Positions 24,200-33,054 of a stretch of DNA of 44,530 nucleotides are shown one piece after another. The notes under the pieces are model-generated. The model was not told the DNA's origin and made no database searches. It was given only the letters and a program-made list of their open reading frames with translations. The stretch comes from Clostridia bacterium (GTDB taxonomy: Bacteria > Bacillota > Clostridia > Christensenellales > Aristaeellaceae): the NCBI GenBank assembly GCA_030536295.1, contig JAUNQH010000012.1, forward strand, positions 1-44,530, in the 5' to 3' direction. Every line of letters begins with the position of its first letter. The first letter of the stretch is position 1. The translations under genes were made by a program, and so were the position numbers.

Positions 24200-26521
24200 A
24201 TGATCAGGTTCAGATGCAAAACCGAACGGACTGATTTCAGACCGATACAGGAGCTGCCGGGATGGCTGTCCGCGATCCTGCGCGCGCGGGGCATGTCGAC
24301 ATATGAGTCAGCCGAACGTTTTCTGAATCCGGACATTTCGATGCTTCATGATCCTGATATGCTGGACGGAATGCAGGAAACTGTTCGCCTGATCCGGAAA
24401 GCCGCGGCCGAAGGAATGAAAACCGTTGTATACGGTGATTACGATGTGGATGGCGTATGCGCAACGGCGATCATGCTGGAAACGCTTCGGGAGATCGGCA
24501 TCAGCGCTGATTTCCGGATCCCGGACCGGCATACGGAAGGTTATGGTCTGCATGAGGACATCATCAGGGATCTGGCACGGGATCATCAGCTGCTGATCAC
24601 CGTGGACTGCGGAATAACGAACATCGCGGAAACGAAGCTCGCGCGCGAACTTGGTATGACGGTGATCGTGACGGACCATCATGAACCGGGCGAGATCCTG
24701 CCGGAGGCGGATGCTGTAATGGATCCGCTGCTGGGAGATTATCCGTTCCGGAGACTGTGCGGCGCGGGCGTAGCGCTGAAGATCTGCCAGGCACTTCTCG
24801 GAAACGAAGGAGTGACGCGGCGGATCGAGCTGGCGGCTTTGGCTACGGTGGCTGACGTTGTGCCGCTGCTTGACGAAAACCGTGTGATCGTGAAGGAAGG
24901 GCTGAAGAAAATCAGCAGTGCTTCATGCAGACCCGGGATCACGGCGCTTATGCGTGAGAGCGGGATCAATGAACCTCTTAAGGCGTCCGGGATCGCGTTC
25001 AGGCTGGCACCGAGGCTGAATGCCGGCGGACGGCTGGAACACGCGGGTCAGTGTGTCACGCTTCTGATGACGGAAGACAGTGCCGAGGCTGACCGCATAG
25101 CGCATCACCTTGAGGAAAACAACAGAAAAAGGCAGGAGATCGAGCACGCGATGCTCGGGGAAGCCGAGGATCTGATACGCCGTGATACGGATTTTGTCAG
25201 GGACCGTGTGCTGATCGCCGCGGGTGAGGACTGGAACAACGGGATCATCGGTCTGACCGCGGGGCGGATCTGCGAGAAGTATCATTATCCGACGATCATA
25301 CTGTCGGTAAACGGCGATACTGCCGTCGGGAGCTGCCGTTCCATTCCGGGGGTGAATATATACAGGATGCTGTCCGAATGCGCGGACCTGTTTGAGAGAT
25401 TCGGCGGGCATGAACAGGCCGCGGGACTGACGATCAGAACGGAGAGGATCGGCGAACTGCGGGAGCGCCTGAATGAGACCGTGAGACGGAATTGCGATCC
25501 GGAATGCTATTTGCCGGTCGGAGAATATGACCTGGCGATCAGGCTGAAGGATATCAGCCTTGACATGACGGATCTTCTGGAAATGCTGGAACCGACAGGA
25601 TGCGGCAATCCGCCGCCGGCGTTTCTGACGACCGGCGTATATGTTCAGGAAGCGCGCAGAGTCGGCAAGGACGGCGGTCATCTTAAGCTGTCGCTGCTTG
25701 ACGGAGACAGTCGGCTGGACGGGATCGCGTTTTCAAAGGGATACCTTGCGGAAGACGATCTTCGCTGTATTGACATTCTGTATACCCCGCAGCGGAATGA
25801 ATTCAACGGAAAGGTCACGGCTCAGGCGCAGGTCGCCGAAATACGGGCTGTACCCGGAAAGAATACAATACCCGACAATGATCAAAATTTCGGTATGCTT
25901 TTGCAGGAAATACGAAGGAACGCGGCGAACGATACAGGATGCTCCGGCACAGGCGAAACCGGAGCTGTATCAGAGGCTTCCGTAAGGATGATGCTGAAAG
26001 AACCGCAGGGAACGCTGGCACTGACTTTTGACCGGAACCGGGCATGCAGTCTCGCCGCGGAAACAGGTGCCGACACAGCCATCGGCAAAGTACGGGACGG
26101 ACGCTGTTTTTCAACGGTCTTGTTTGCTCCGGATATGCAGTGCCTGACCGGACAGTGGCGGAAGATCATCCTGGCTGACGGAACAGCCGTACCGGGACTG
26201 TATGATCATGTACGCGATCTGTTCCCGGATGCCGGGGTGTTTGCCGCCGCGGCTGATCCGGGTATTTCGGAGAAGATCAGGAGCCTGTTTATGGACCGTG
26301 ACGCGCTTGGCGCCGTATATCTTGCGCTGAAGAAACACGGCAATGCTAAAGCGGCGGCCGGGAACAGCGGCATCAGCACGGAACGCGTGATGACGGCCGC
26401 CGCGATATTTGAGGAGATCGGTCTGGCCCGTGTTTCGGGGAATGCGATCACACTGCTTCCGTCAAAAGACAAGAAACGGATCGAAGACAGCAAATTGTGG
26501 AGGCTGCTTGAGAAGCTGTAA
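24200..26521 (+). CDS. recJ: Single-stranded-DNA-specific 5'-3' exonuclease RecJ
   Basis: RecJ degrades single-stranded DNA from the 5' end in recombination and repair. The DHH phosphoesterase motifs are present: YGDYDVDG at about 79-86, ITVDCGITN, and TDHHEPGE. The DHHA1 part has GGRLEHAG and GGHEQAAGL, and an OB-like domain follows. The C-terminal 220 residues are a diverged clostridial-type extension. Length is 773 residues from the ATG at 24200, nine bases after AAGGAG; an in-frame codon at 24170 lies inside the terminator. It is followed 12 bases later by rel. Confidence 0.95.
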   Translation: MIRFRCKTERTDFRPIQELPGWLSAILRARGMSTYESAERFLNPDISMLHDPDMLDGMQETVRLIRKAAAEGMKTVVYGDYDVDGVCATAIMLETLREIGISADFRIPDRHTEGYGLHEDIIRDLARDHQLLITVDCGITNIAETKLARELGMTVIVTDHHEPGEILPEADAVMDPLLGDYPFRRLCGAGVALKICQALLGNEGVTRRIELAALATVADVVPLLDENRVIVKEGLKKISSASCRPGITALMRESGINEPLKASGIAFRLAPRLNAGGRLEHAGQCVTLLMTEDSAEADRIAHHLEENNRKRQEIEHAMLGEAEDLIRRDTDFVRDRVLIAAGEDWNNGIIGLTAGRICEKYHYPTIILSVNGDTAVGSCRSIPGVNIYRMLSECADLFERFGGHEQAAGLTIRTERIGELRERLNETVRRNCDPECYLPVGEYDLAIRLKDISLDMTDLLEMLEPTGCGNPPPAFLTTGVYVQEARRVGKDGGHLKLSLLDGDSRLDGIAFSKGYLAEDDLRCIDILYTPQRNEFNGKVTAQAQVAEIRAVPGKNTIPDNDQNFGMLLQEIRRNAANDTGCSGTGETGAVSEASVRMMLKEPQGTLALTFDRNRACSLAAETGADTAIGKVRDGRCFSTVLFAPDMQCLTGQWRKIILADGTAVPGLYDHVRDLFPDAGVFAAAADPGISEKIRSLFMDRDALGAVYLALKKHGNAKAAAGNSGISTERVMTAAAIFEEIGLARVSGNAITLLPSKDKKRIEDSKLWRLLEKL

Positions 26522-26533
26522 GGAGGGATACGG

Positions 26534-28738
26534 ATGAGCTTTGCCGACTGTGATGTGATGCCTTTGGAAAATATGATCGCCCGTGTGCAGAAGTATCATC
26601 CGGGTGACGGGTATCAGATCGTTGAGAAGGCCTGGCATTTTGCCGAAAAGGCGCATGACGGTCAGTTCAGAAAAAGCGGTGAACCGTACTTTATTCATCC
26701 GTGTGTTGTTGCCGGCATACTGACCGATCTGATGATCGATCCGCCCACGATCGCCGCCGGATTGCTGCATGATACGGTGGAAGACTGTGAAGGGATCGGA
26801 ACGGATACGATCCGCGACGAGTTCGGGAGTGAAGTGGCTGAGCTTGTTGACGGCGTAACGAAACTGAACAAGCTTGATTTTGCCGACAGGGAAGAAGCGC
26901 AGGCGGAGAGCCTGAGAAAAATGATACTCGCGATGAGCAAGGACATACGCGTAGTTCTGATCAAACTGGCGGACAGACTGCACAATATGCGTACACTGCG
27001 GTTTCAGCCGGAAAACAGACGCGTCGCCATCGCGCATGAAACACTTGAAATATACGCGCCGCTCGCGCACAGGCTCGGTGTATACGCCATCAAACAGGAA
27101 CTGGAGGATCTGAGCCTGCGGTATATCGATCCGGATGGCTACAGGCAGATCGTGCAGCTTGTCGGCATGAAGCGCGCCGAAAGGCAGGAACATATTCAGC
27201 TGGTGGTCGATGAGCTGACCCAGAAGCTTGATGAACAGCATATCCGGTATGATATTGACGGGCGGTCCAAGCACTTTTATTCGATCTACAGAAAAATGGT
27301 GCTCCAGAACAAGCCGTTTGATCAGATCTATGACCTGATCGCGATCAGGGTGATCGTTGATACCGTTCCGGACTGCTACACGGTGCTCGGTATCGTGCAT
27401 ACGCTCTGGAATCAGGTTCCGGGCAGGTTCAAGGATTACATATCCGTACCAAAGGCGAACATGTACCAGTCACTGCATACAACTGTTGTCGGCGGAAGAA
27501 AGATACCGTTTCCGTTTGAAGTTCAGATACGCACATGGGAAATGCACAGGATCGCGGAGTACGGAATTGCCGCGCACTGGCGCTATAAGGAAGGAACGAC
27601 CGCGGCAAGCGATCTTGACAGTAAACTGAGCTGGGTGCGGCAGATCCTCGACTGGCAGAGCGATGCCCGTGACGGCAAGGAATTTGTTGACACACTGAAA
27701 ACAGACCTTTTCAGCGAAGAAGTATTTCTGTTCACGCCCAAGGGTGATGTCATCTCGATGCCGAAGGGCGCTACGCCGCTTGACTTCGCTTACAGGATCC
27801 ACAGCGCGGTAGGCAACAAATGTGTCGGTGCCAAGGTCAACGGAAAGATCGTACCGCTGGAAACAACGCTGGAAACAGGTGACCGCGTTGAGATCATGAC
27901 ATCCGCGTCCTGCAAGGGCCCGAGCACGGACTGGCTGCGCATCTGCAAAACGCCGCAGGCGAAAGCAAAGATCAGGCAGTTCCTCAAAAAAGAGCTGAAA
28001 GAAGAGAATATCGAGCTCGGAAAGAACATGATCGAACGCGAATGCGCGCACCGCGGCGTGCGCCCGTCCGATGTGGTGAAGAGCGAATTCTTTGATCCGA
28101 TCCTGAAAAAGTACGGGTTCGCGGATATCGATGATATCTACGGCGCTGTCGGATACGGCGGCATGTCGGCCGTATATGTTGTGACCAAACTGATCGAAGA
28201 ACAGAAGGCACGGGAAGCGCCTGCTGTTCAGAATCTGACCGAACTGCCGGAAAAAGCGGATGAGCGCCAGCTGCAGAAGCACCGGGCCAATCACGGTGTG
28301 GTCATGGTCGGCAATGAGGATCTGGATATACCGATACGCTTCGCGAAATGCTGCAGTCCGGTTCCCGGCGATGAGATCGTGGGATATATCACGCGCGGCC
28401 GCGGGGTGACGATCCATAAGGCAGAGTGCGCCAACGCGGTCAACGGAGAGGCGGAACGCCGGATCCCCGTGGAATGGTCCGCGACCGAGGGCGGTACATT
28501 CTTTGCATCCATCAAGGTCGTGGCGTATGACAGAGTCAATCTGCTGGGCGATATCGCGACCGTGATCGGTGAAATGAACGTGTCCATTCGTGCCGCCAAT
28601 GCACAGACGGACGATAAACAGAAAATATGCACGCTGCGGCTGACTCTTGACGTAACATCAAGGGAACAGATGGACCGCGTGGTCGCCGCGCTCAGACGAA
28701 AATCCGATATCCTTGATGTTTACAGAATTACGGGGTGA
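26534..28738 (+). CDS. rel: Bifunctional (p)ppGpp synthetase/hydrolase Rel
   Basis: This protein makes and degrades the alarmone (p)ppGpp in the stringent response. The HD hydrolase domain has LLHDTVED at about 76-83. The synthetase domain has GRSKHFYSIYRKM, the basic form found in bifunctional Rel enzymes, and KDYISVPKANMYQSLHTTV. The TGS domain, the zinc-finger region (RFAKCCSPVPGD) and a C-terminal ACT domain follow. Length is 734 residues, standard for the family. TAAGGAGGG stands before the ATG. Neighbours recJ and dtd are the usual Firmicutes partners. Confidence 0.97.
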   Translation: MSFADCDVMPLENMIARVQKYHPGDGYQIVEKAWHFAEKAHDGQFRKSGEPYFIHPCVVAGILTDLMIDPPTIAAGLLHDTVEDCEGIGTDTIRDEFGSEVAELVDGVTKLNKLDFADREEAQAESLRKMILAMSKDIRVVLIKLADRLHNMRTLRFQPENRRVAIAHETLEIYAPLAHRLGVYAIKQELEDLSLRYIDPDGYRQIVQLVGMKRAERQEHIQLVVDELTQKLDEQHIRYDIDGRSKHFYSIYRKMVLQNKPFDQIYDLIAIRVIVDTVPDCYTVLGIVHTLWNQVPGRFKDYISVPKANMYQSLHTTVVGGRKIPFPFEVQIRTWEMHRIAEYGIAAHWRYKEGTTAASDLDSKLSWVRQILDWQSDARDGKEFVDTLKTDLFSEEVFLFTPKGDVISMPKGATPLDFAYRIHSAVGNKCVGAKVNGKIVPLETTLETGDRVEIMTSASCKGPSTDWLRICKTPQAKAKIRQFLKKELKEENIELGKNMIERECAHRGVRPSDVVKSEFFDPILKKYGFADIDDIYGAVGYGGMSAVYVVTKLIEEQKAREAPAVQNLTELPEKADERQLQKHRANHGVVMVGNEDLDIPIRFAKCCSPVPGDEIVGYITRGRGVTIHKAECANAVNGEAERRIPVEWSATEGGTFFASIKVVAYDRVNLLGDIATVIGEMNVSIRAANAQTDDKQKICTLRLTLDVTSREQMDRVVAALRRKSDILDVYRITG

Positions 28739-28744
28739 TTTGCA

Positions 28745-29194
28745 ATGCGGTGTGTTGTTCAGCGTGTTACCGAAGCAAGCGTAAGTACCGGCGGGGAGAC
28801 CGTCGGCGCGATCGGAAACGGCCTGATGGTACTGATCGGCGTATCCGCGGAGGATACCGACAAGGATCTTCAGTATATGACCGATAAGGTGCCGAACCTG
28901 CGGATCTTCGATGATGAGAACGGTGTGATGAACCGGTCCCTGAAGGATGCGGGGGGAAGTATTCTGGCTGTGAGCCAGTTCACACTTTACGGGGATGCCA
29001 GAGGCGGACGGAGACCGAGCTACATCCGCGCCGCGGGCCCGGAACCGGCGAACGAACTGTATGAAAAGCTTGTCGCTTCATGGCGGGCACAGGGGATCCA
29101 TGTGGAAACGGGCAGATTCCGGACGGAGATGAAAGTCTCGCTTGTCAATGACGGACCTGTGACGATCCTGCTGGATTCCGCAAAGCTGTTTTAA
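28745..29194 (+). CDS. dtd: D-aminoacyl-tRNA deacylase
   Basis: Dtd hydrolyses D-aminoacyl-tRNAs and glycyl-tRNA(Ala), preventing their use in translation. The 149-residue protein begins [13 protein letters not shown], contains the active-site segment [16 protein letters not shown], and ends with the [11 protein letters not shown] motif that carries the cross-subunit proofreading residues. It lies six bases after rel; the ribosome binding site (GGGGTGA) overlaps the rel stop codon. Confidence 0.97.
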   Translation: MRCVVQRVTEASVSTGGETVGAIGNGLMVLIGVSAEDTDKDLQYMTDKVPNLRIFDDENGVMNRSLKDAGGSILAVSQFTLYGDARGGRRPSYIRAAGPEPANELYEKLVASWRAQGIHVETGRFRTEMKVSLVNDGPVTILLDSAKLF

Positions 29195-29195
29195 G

Positions 29196-29765
29196 ATGAT
29201 GGATATTCAAATGCTTCAGGTGGGTATGCTCGGTACCTGCTGCTATATCCTGTCCACAGAGAAAACAGAACCATGCATCGTGATCGATCCCGGAGATGAG
29301 GCGGATCGGATACGCGATGCCGCGAACGGAAAAAAGATCGGGGCGATCCTGCTCACACACGGGCACTTCGATCATATAGGAGCCGCCGGCGCGCTTATGG
29401 GGCCCGGCACAGAACTGTATATACATCCGCTTGACGCGCCGATGCTTTCGGACAGCCGTCTTAATGCCGGTATGGGTCTCATCGGCCGGCGTGTTACGGC
29501 GCCGGCTCCGACGGGGTTCTTCAGGGACGGCGAAGATCTTGTCATATCCGGAATACGTCTGCATGTGCTTCACACACCGGGTCATACACAGGGAAGCGTA
29601 TGTCTGATGACGGACGGGGCGATCTTTACAGGAGATACCTTGTTTGAGTTCGGTTACGGGCGGACTGACCTGCCGGGCGGAAACCCGGCTGATATGGCAA
29701 GATCGCTGGAAAGACTGATGCCGCTGACACGCGGCTGTGAAATATACCCGGGGCATGGAGGATAA
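29196..29765 (+). CDS. MBL-fold metallohydrolase (glyoxalase II-like)
   Basis: The 189-residue protein has the complete dinuclear metal set of the metallo-beta-lactamase fold: THGHFDH, the HTPGH histidine, GDTLF aspartate and the final histidine in YPGHG. The frame stops immediately after that last motif, so the usual C-terminal helix of about 15-20 residues is missing, probably because the next gene begins there. Substrate is unknown; glyoxalase II-like thioester hydrolysis is the usual guess. Two ATG codons (29196, 29199) stand one base after the dtd stop with only a weak ribosome binding site. Confidence 0.85.
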   Translation: MMDIQMLQVGMLGTCCYILSTEKTEPCIVIDPGDEADRIRDAANGKKIGAILLTHGHFDHIGAAGALMGPGTELYIHPLDAPMLSDSRLNAGMGLIGRRVTAPAPTGFFRDGEDLVISGIRLHVLHTPGHTQGSVCLMTDGAIFTGDTLFEFGYGRTDLPGGNPADMARSLERLMPLTRGCEIYPGHGG

Positions 29766-29766
29766 A

Positions 29767-31194
29767 ATGGCGGAACCCGCTTGCTATCTTGAAACGATAC
29801 AGCCAGAGCTTGAGAATGTGGCCAGACTGTTTGAGCTGTCTTTCGCGCAGCAGCCTTTCAGATATGAGATGTACGAACATGACGGGCGATATGTGTGCGT
29901 TTTTTCAGATGAAACACACACGGTTACGCGCATGACGGACGTGCCGGATGACGCGGACGAGAGGCTGCGGATCCTGCACAGAAAACGCGCGGCCAGAAGA
30001 TTGTGCAAGCAGACACTTTATGACCTGTGCCGCGAAGTGACCGGGATCCATCCGCCGTGGGGAAGCCTGACGGGCATCAGGCCGACACATCTGATCCGTG
30101 AGGCAATGGCAGACGGAATGGACCGGGAAAACGCGGCGAAGCATCTTATGACAGCGTTTGATGTCACGGAAGAAAAAGCACGGCTGCTGTATGAGATAAC
30201 ACAGACCCAGGATCAGCTTCCGCCGCCCGGCGACCGCTTTATGGATGTCTACATCGGGATCCCTTTTTGCACGACGCGGTGTACATACTGCTCGTTTTCC
30301 AGCGGGGAGATCGGCGGCGGGAAACTTGTAAAGCCGTATATGAACGCGCTCGTCAGGGAAATTCGTGCCGGAAAGGATCTTCTTGCCGCCGCGGGCAAAG
30401 AATTGAGAGCCGTGTATGTCGGAGGCGGAACACCGACCGCGCTTCCGGAGACGGAATTCGGGCAGCTGCTGGATGAAATGATGAGCGCTTTCCCGGGCGC
30501 GCGGGAGTATACCGTTGAAGCCGGGCGTCCCGATACGCTCAGCGAAGCGAAACTCAAAATGATCCGTGATTCGGGAACGGGCAGGATCAGTATCAATCCG
30601 CAGACCATGAATGACCGTACGCTCCGTGTGATCGGGCGCATGCATACCGCGCAGCAGGTGATCGATGCTTACGGGATGGCGCGCGAAGCCGGAATCGGAC
30701 ATATCAATATGGACGTCATCGCCGGATTGCCGGGCGAAACAGCCGATGATTTCGGCAGAACCATGGAAGCCGCGCTGCAGCTTAAGCCCGAAAGCCTGAC
30801 GGTACACACGCTGGCGATCAAACGTTCATCAAGGATGCATCTTGAGAACGCGCCTCTTCCGGACGGCGGAATGACGGCGGATATGGTGAGGATGGGCCGG
30901 GAAACCGCACGCATGCTCGGTATGCAGCCTTATTATATGTACCGCCAGAAGTATATGGCGGGCAATCAGGAAAACACCGGTTACGCGCTGACGGGACACG
31001 CGTGCCTGTATAATGTGGATATCATGGAAGAAACAAGCCATATTCTCGCGCTCGGCGCTGGCGGGATCTCCAAACGGATCTTTCCCGAGGAAGGTCATAT
31101 CGGCCGAAGCCCCAATGTCAGCAATATAGAGCAGTATATTGAACGCGTGGATGAGATGATCGGAAGGAAAAAGGAACTGTTTGAGGTTCTTTGA
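29767..31194 (+). CDS. hemZ: HemZ-type radical SAM protein (coproporphyrinogen dehydrogenase-like)
   Basis: The protein resembles the HemN/HemW/HemZ family. An N-terminal domain of about 155 residues precedes the radical SAM core with CxxxCxxC at residues 168, 172 and 175, then YVGGGTPTAL and NMDVIAGLPGE. HemN-type enzymes oxidise coproporphyrinogen III, but other HemN-like proteins carry haem or have no proven enzyme activity. No other haem gene is nearby. The ATG at 29767 is used, five bases after GGAGG, giving 475 residues; an ATG at 29755 in the same frame lacks a site. The stop codon lies inside the promoter of the next gene. Confidence 0.85.
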   Translation: MAEPACYLETIQPELENVARLFELSFAQQPFRYEMYEHDGRYVCVFSDETHTVTRMTDVPDDADERLRILHRKRAARRLCKQTLYDLCREVTGIHPPWGSLTGIRPTHLIREAMADGMDRENAAKHLMTAFDVTEEKARLLYEITQTQDQLPPPGDRFMDVYIGIPFCTTRCTYCSFSSGEIGGGKLVKPYMNALVREIRAGKDLLAAAGKELRAVYVGGGTPTALPETEFGQLLDEMMSAFPGAREYTVEAGRPDTLSEAKLKMIRDSGTGRISINPQTMNDRTLRVIGRMHTAQQVIDAYGMAREAGIGHINMDVIAGLPGETADDFGRTMEAALQLKPESLTVHTLAIKRSSRMHLENAPLPDGGMTADMVRMGRETARMLGMQPYYMYRQKYMAGNQENTGYALTGHACLYNVDIMEETSHILALGAGGISKRIFPEEGHIGRSPNVSNIEQYIERVDEMIGRKKELFEVL

Positions 31195-31219
31195 CACAAT
31201 CTGCGCTGTCTGATATAAT
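31191..31219 (+). promoter_or_regulatory. Perfect-consensus sigma-A promoter
   Basis: TTGACA at 31191-31196 and TATAAT at 31214-31219 are separated by exactly 17 bases, with TG one base before the -10 box. The -35 box overlaps the stop codon of hemZ. It is the best promoter in the window and should give strong expression of the GNAT-like gene. Confidence 0.85.
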
Positions 31220-31252
31220 CATATGTCATGAACTTTTGAAAGGAACGGTATT

Positions 31253-32056
31253 ATGACGATCGTTCATCCTCAGCAGCCTGTTAACGGCATCAGCCCGGAA
31301 GATGTGTTCTACGCGGTCGATGACCTCGGAACACAGACCGGATACGGATATATCCTGTATCAGTTCCGTCCCGGATTATATCCGGATTGCCCTGTGAATA
31401 TCTATTTTGCCATTGACGGTGATGAATCCGCACGGTATTTGCTTTTCGGCGCGCTTGTCGCGCGGGCGAGAGTGCTTCAGACGGCGGAACCGCAGTATCG
31501 GGCACGTCTGTATACATCCATTTCCCCGACAGACAGCGTAATGAAGGAATTCTATCTGCATAACGGCTTTGATTGTGACGAAACGGATGATGTGCTCCAG
31601 CTTTCCATTCCTTACGGCGACGGAAGGATTCCGATGAGCTGTACGGTCGCCCAGACGCCGCTGAACACATGGGATGAACAGAGTTGTCTGATCCAGCGGC
31701 TGCAGATGAACGAGATCACATTTATCGATCAGAATTATCTTAATACGCTGCAGCGCATGCCGCATTTCATGACGCTCGGTATGTACCGCAACGGTCTTCT
31801 GATCGGTGAAGTGATCATGGCCGGTGCCGGCGCGGATTGCGAACTTGTGGCGATCTATACGGAACCGCAAAGCAGGATGCAGGGCATGGCGCGCGCGCTT
31901 CTGCACAGGATGATGGCTATTATGGCGTCCGAAGGCGTAACGAGGATCACGACGCGGATCATGAGCAGAAGCATTCCGCAGCAGCGGCTGATGAATGATT
32001 TCGGCGCTGCCGTACTCGGCGTAAACATGGTGTTCCCGGGCATGTATCTGAACTGA
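31253..32056 (+). CDS. GNAT-like acetyltransferase-fold protein
   Basis: The 267-residue protein appears to have two GNAT-like halves. The C-terminal half has the acetyl-CoA-binding pattern VAIYTEPQSRMQGMARALLHRMM (positions about 201-223; the SRMQGMA loop fits the Q/RxxGxG/A motif). The N-terminal half has a similar strand-helix order (ARYLLFGALVARARVL, then YTSISPTDSVMKEFYLHNGF) but no clear CoA loop. Substrate is not recognisable. AAAGGAA lies before the ATG at 31253. It has its own consensus promoter, and a new promoter follows its stop, so it is probably a single-gene unit. Confidence 0.75.
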   Translation: MTIVHPQQPVNGISPEDVFYAVDDLGTQTGYGYILYQFRPGLYPDCPVNIYFAIDGDESARYLLFGALVARARVLQTAEPQYRARLYTSISPTDSVMKEFYLHNGFDCDETDDVLQLSIPYGDGRIPMSCTVAQTPLNTWDEQSCLIQRLQMNEITFIDQNYLNTLQRMPHFMTLGMYRNGLLIGEVIMAGAGADCELVAIYTEPQSRMQGMARALLHRMMAIMASEGVTRITTRIMSRSIPQQRLMNDFGAAVLGVNMVFPGMYLN

Positions 32057-32060
32057 TCAC

Positions 32061-32089
32061 TTGTCATAATGTGATAAATCTGATACAAT
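32061..32089 (+). promoter_or_regulatory. Promoter of the cyclophilin gene
   Basis: TTGTCA at 32061-32066 and TACAAT at 32084-32089 are separated by 17 bases, again with TG one base before the -10 box. A short inverted repeat, ATCAC at 32056-32060 with GTGAT at 32071-32075, surrounds the -35 box and could be an operator. An untranslated leader of roughly 85 bases follows. Confidence 0.6.
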
Positions 32090-32182
32090 ATCCATGTTTT
32101 GTCACGGTTGTATACCGGGTGTATTCCGCTGTATGCCGCGGCGGACGGGAAGATCCGCCGCATAAGAACGAGGAGGATGAAT

Positions 32183-32701
32183 ATGGCACAGAATCCTGTG
32201 TTTACGATCACGCTTGAAGACGGAGGCGTCATGACGGGTGAACTGTATCCCGCGACCGCTCCGCAATCCGTCGGCAACTTCACGGCGCTGGCCAACAGCG
32301 GCTTTTATGACGGCCTGATCTTTCACCGGGTCATTCCCGGATTCATGATCCAGGGCGGCGATCCAAAGGGAATGGGATACGGCGGTCCCGGCTATTCGAT
32401 CAAGGGTGAATTCAGGATGAACGGCGTGGACAACCCCGTAAAGCATACTTACGGCGTGCTGAGCATGGCGCGCAGTATGATGCCTGACTCCGCCGGCAGT
32501 CAGTTCTTCATCATGACGAGTGACAGCCCGCATCTGGACGGACAGTACGCCGCATTCGGCAAAGTGCTTGAAGGTATGGAGAACGCGGAGAAGATCGTGA
32601 ATACGCCGCGTGACAGGAACGATAAACCTGTTACTCCCCAGGTGATCAAGAGCATTCGGGTTGATACATTCGGCGTGGTTTATCCCTTCGATCAAATTTG
32701 A
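32183..32701 (+). CDS. ppiB: Peptidyl-prolyl cis-trans isomerase, cyclophilin type
   Basis: Cyclophilins speed up proline isomerisation during folding. The 172-residue protein has the active-site segments [14 protein letters not shown] and DSAGSQFFI, with no signal peptide, so it is cytosolic. AGGAGG is six bases before the ATG at 32183; longer in-frame starts reach into the leader and are not supported. It has its own promoter and is followed by a terminator-like hairpin. Confidence 0.95.
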   Translation: MAQNPVFTITLEDGGVMTGELYPATAPQSVGNFTALANSGFYDGLIFHRVIPGFMIQGGDPKGMGYGGPGYSIKGEFRMNGVDNPVKHTYGVLSMARSMMPDSAGSQFFIMTSDSPHLDGQYAAFGKVLEGMENAEKIVNTPRDRNDKPVTPQVIKSIRVDTFGVVYPFDQI

Positions 32702-32709
32702 ATCTGATC

Positions 32710-32751
32710 ACAGCGCGGTATGGGCATACGGCTCGTCTGCGCTGTTTTTTT
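32710..32751 (+). terminator. Intrinsic terminator after the cyclophilin gene
   Basis: A 7-bp stem pairs 32710-32716 with 32739-32745, followed by a run of seven T (32745-32751). The 22-base loop contains a further 5-bp palindrome. The zapA ribosome binding site starts about three bases later, as with the secF-recJ junction. Confidence 0.65.
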
Positions 32752-32766
32752 CGGAAGGAACGGCAG

Positions 32767-33054
32767 ATGGAACGGCTGGAAAAAAGACCGGTCACGATTC
32801 ACGTTGCGGGCAGAGCATATACGCTGATGTCCGATGATCCGCCTGAGTATATCATCCGGGTGGCTGAACTGGCCGAAAGGAAACTCGCAGAGACGGCGAT
32901 CGCTTCGCGTCAGTCACAGGGCACGGCGGCAGTGCTGGCCTGCATTGCCCTTGCGGATGAGCTGCTGCAGGCACAGGAGGAGAATTCCGTATTGCGGCGG
33001 AGAATGCAGAGGATGATCGAACATGAAGATGGAAGTACTTGCACCGGCAGGTGA
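32767..33054 (+). CDS. zapA: Cell division protein ZapA
   Basis: ZapA bundles FtsZ filaments at the division site. The 95-residue protein has the ZapA N-terminal strand pattern RPVTIHVAGRAYTLMSDDPPEYI and a long C-terminal coiled coil. The ATG at 32767 follows AAGGAA by seven bases; a longer frame starting at 32698 would overlap the previous stop. It overlaps the U32 gene by 32 bases. The zapA-U32-mutS2 order is common in Firmicutes. Confidence 0.88.
   Translation: MERLEKRPVTIHVAGRAYTLMSDDPPEYIIRVAELAERKLAETAIASRQSQGTAAVLACIALADELLQAQEENSVLRRRMQRMIEHEDGSTCTGR

Noticed and set aside
32090-32182. Riboswitch in the cyclophilin leader
   Set aside because: The leader of about 90 bases shows no recognisable riboswitch core, anti-terminator pair or T-box motif.
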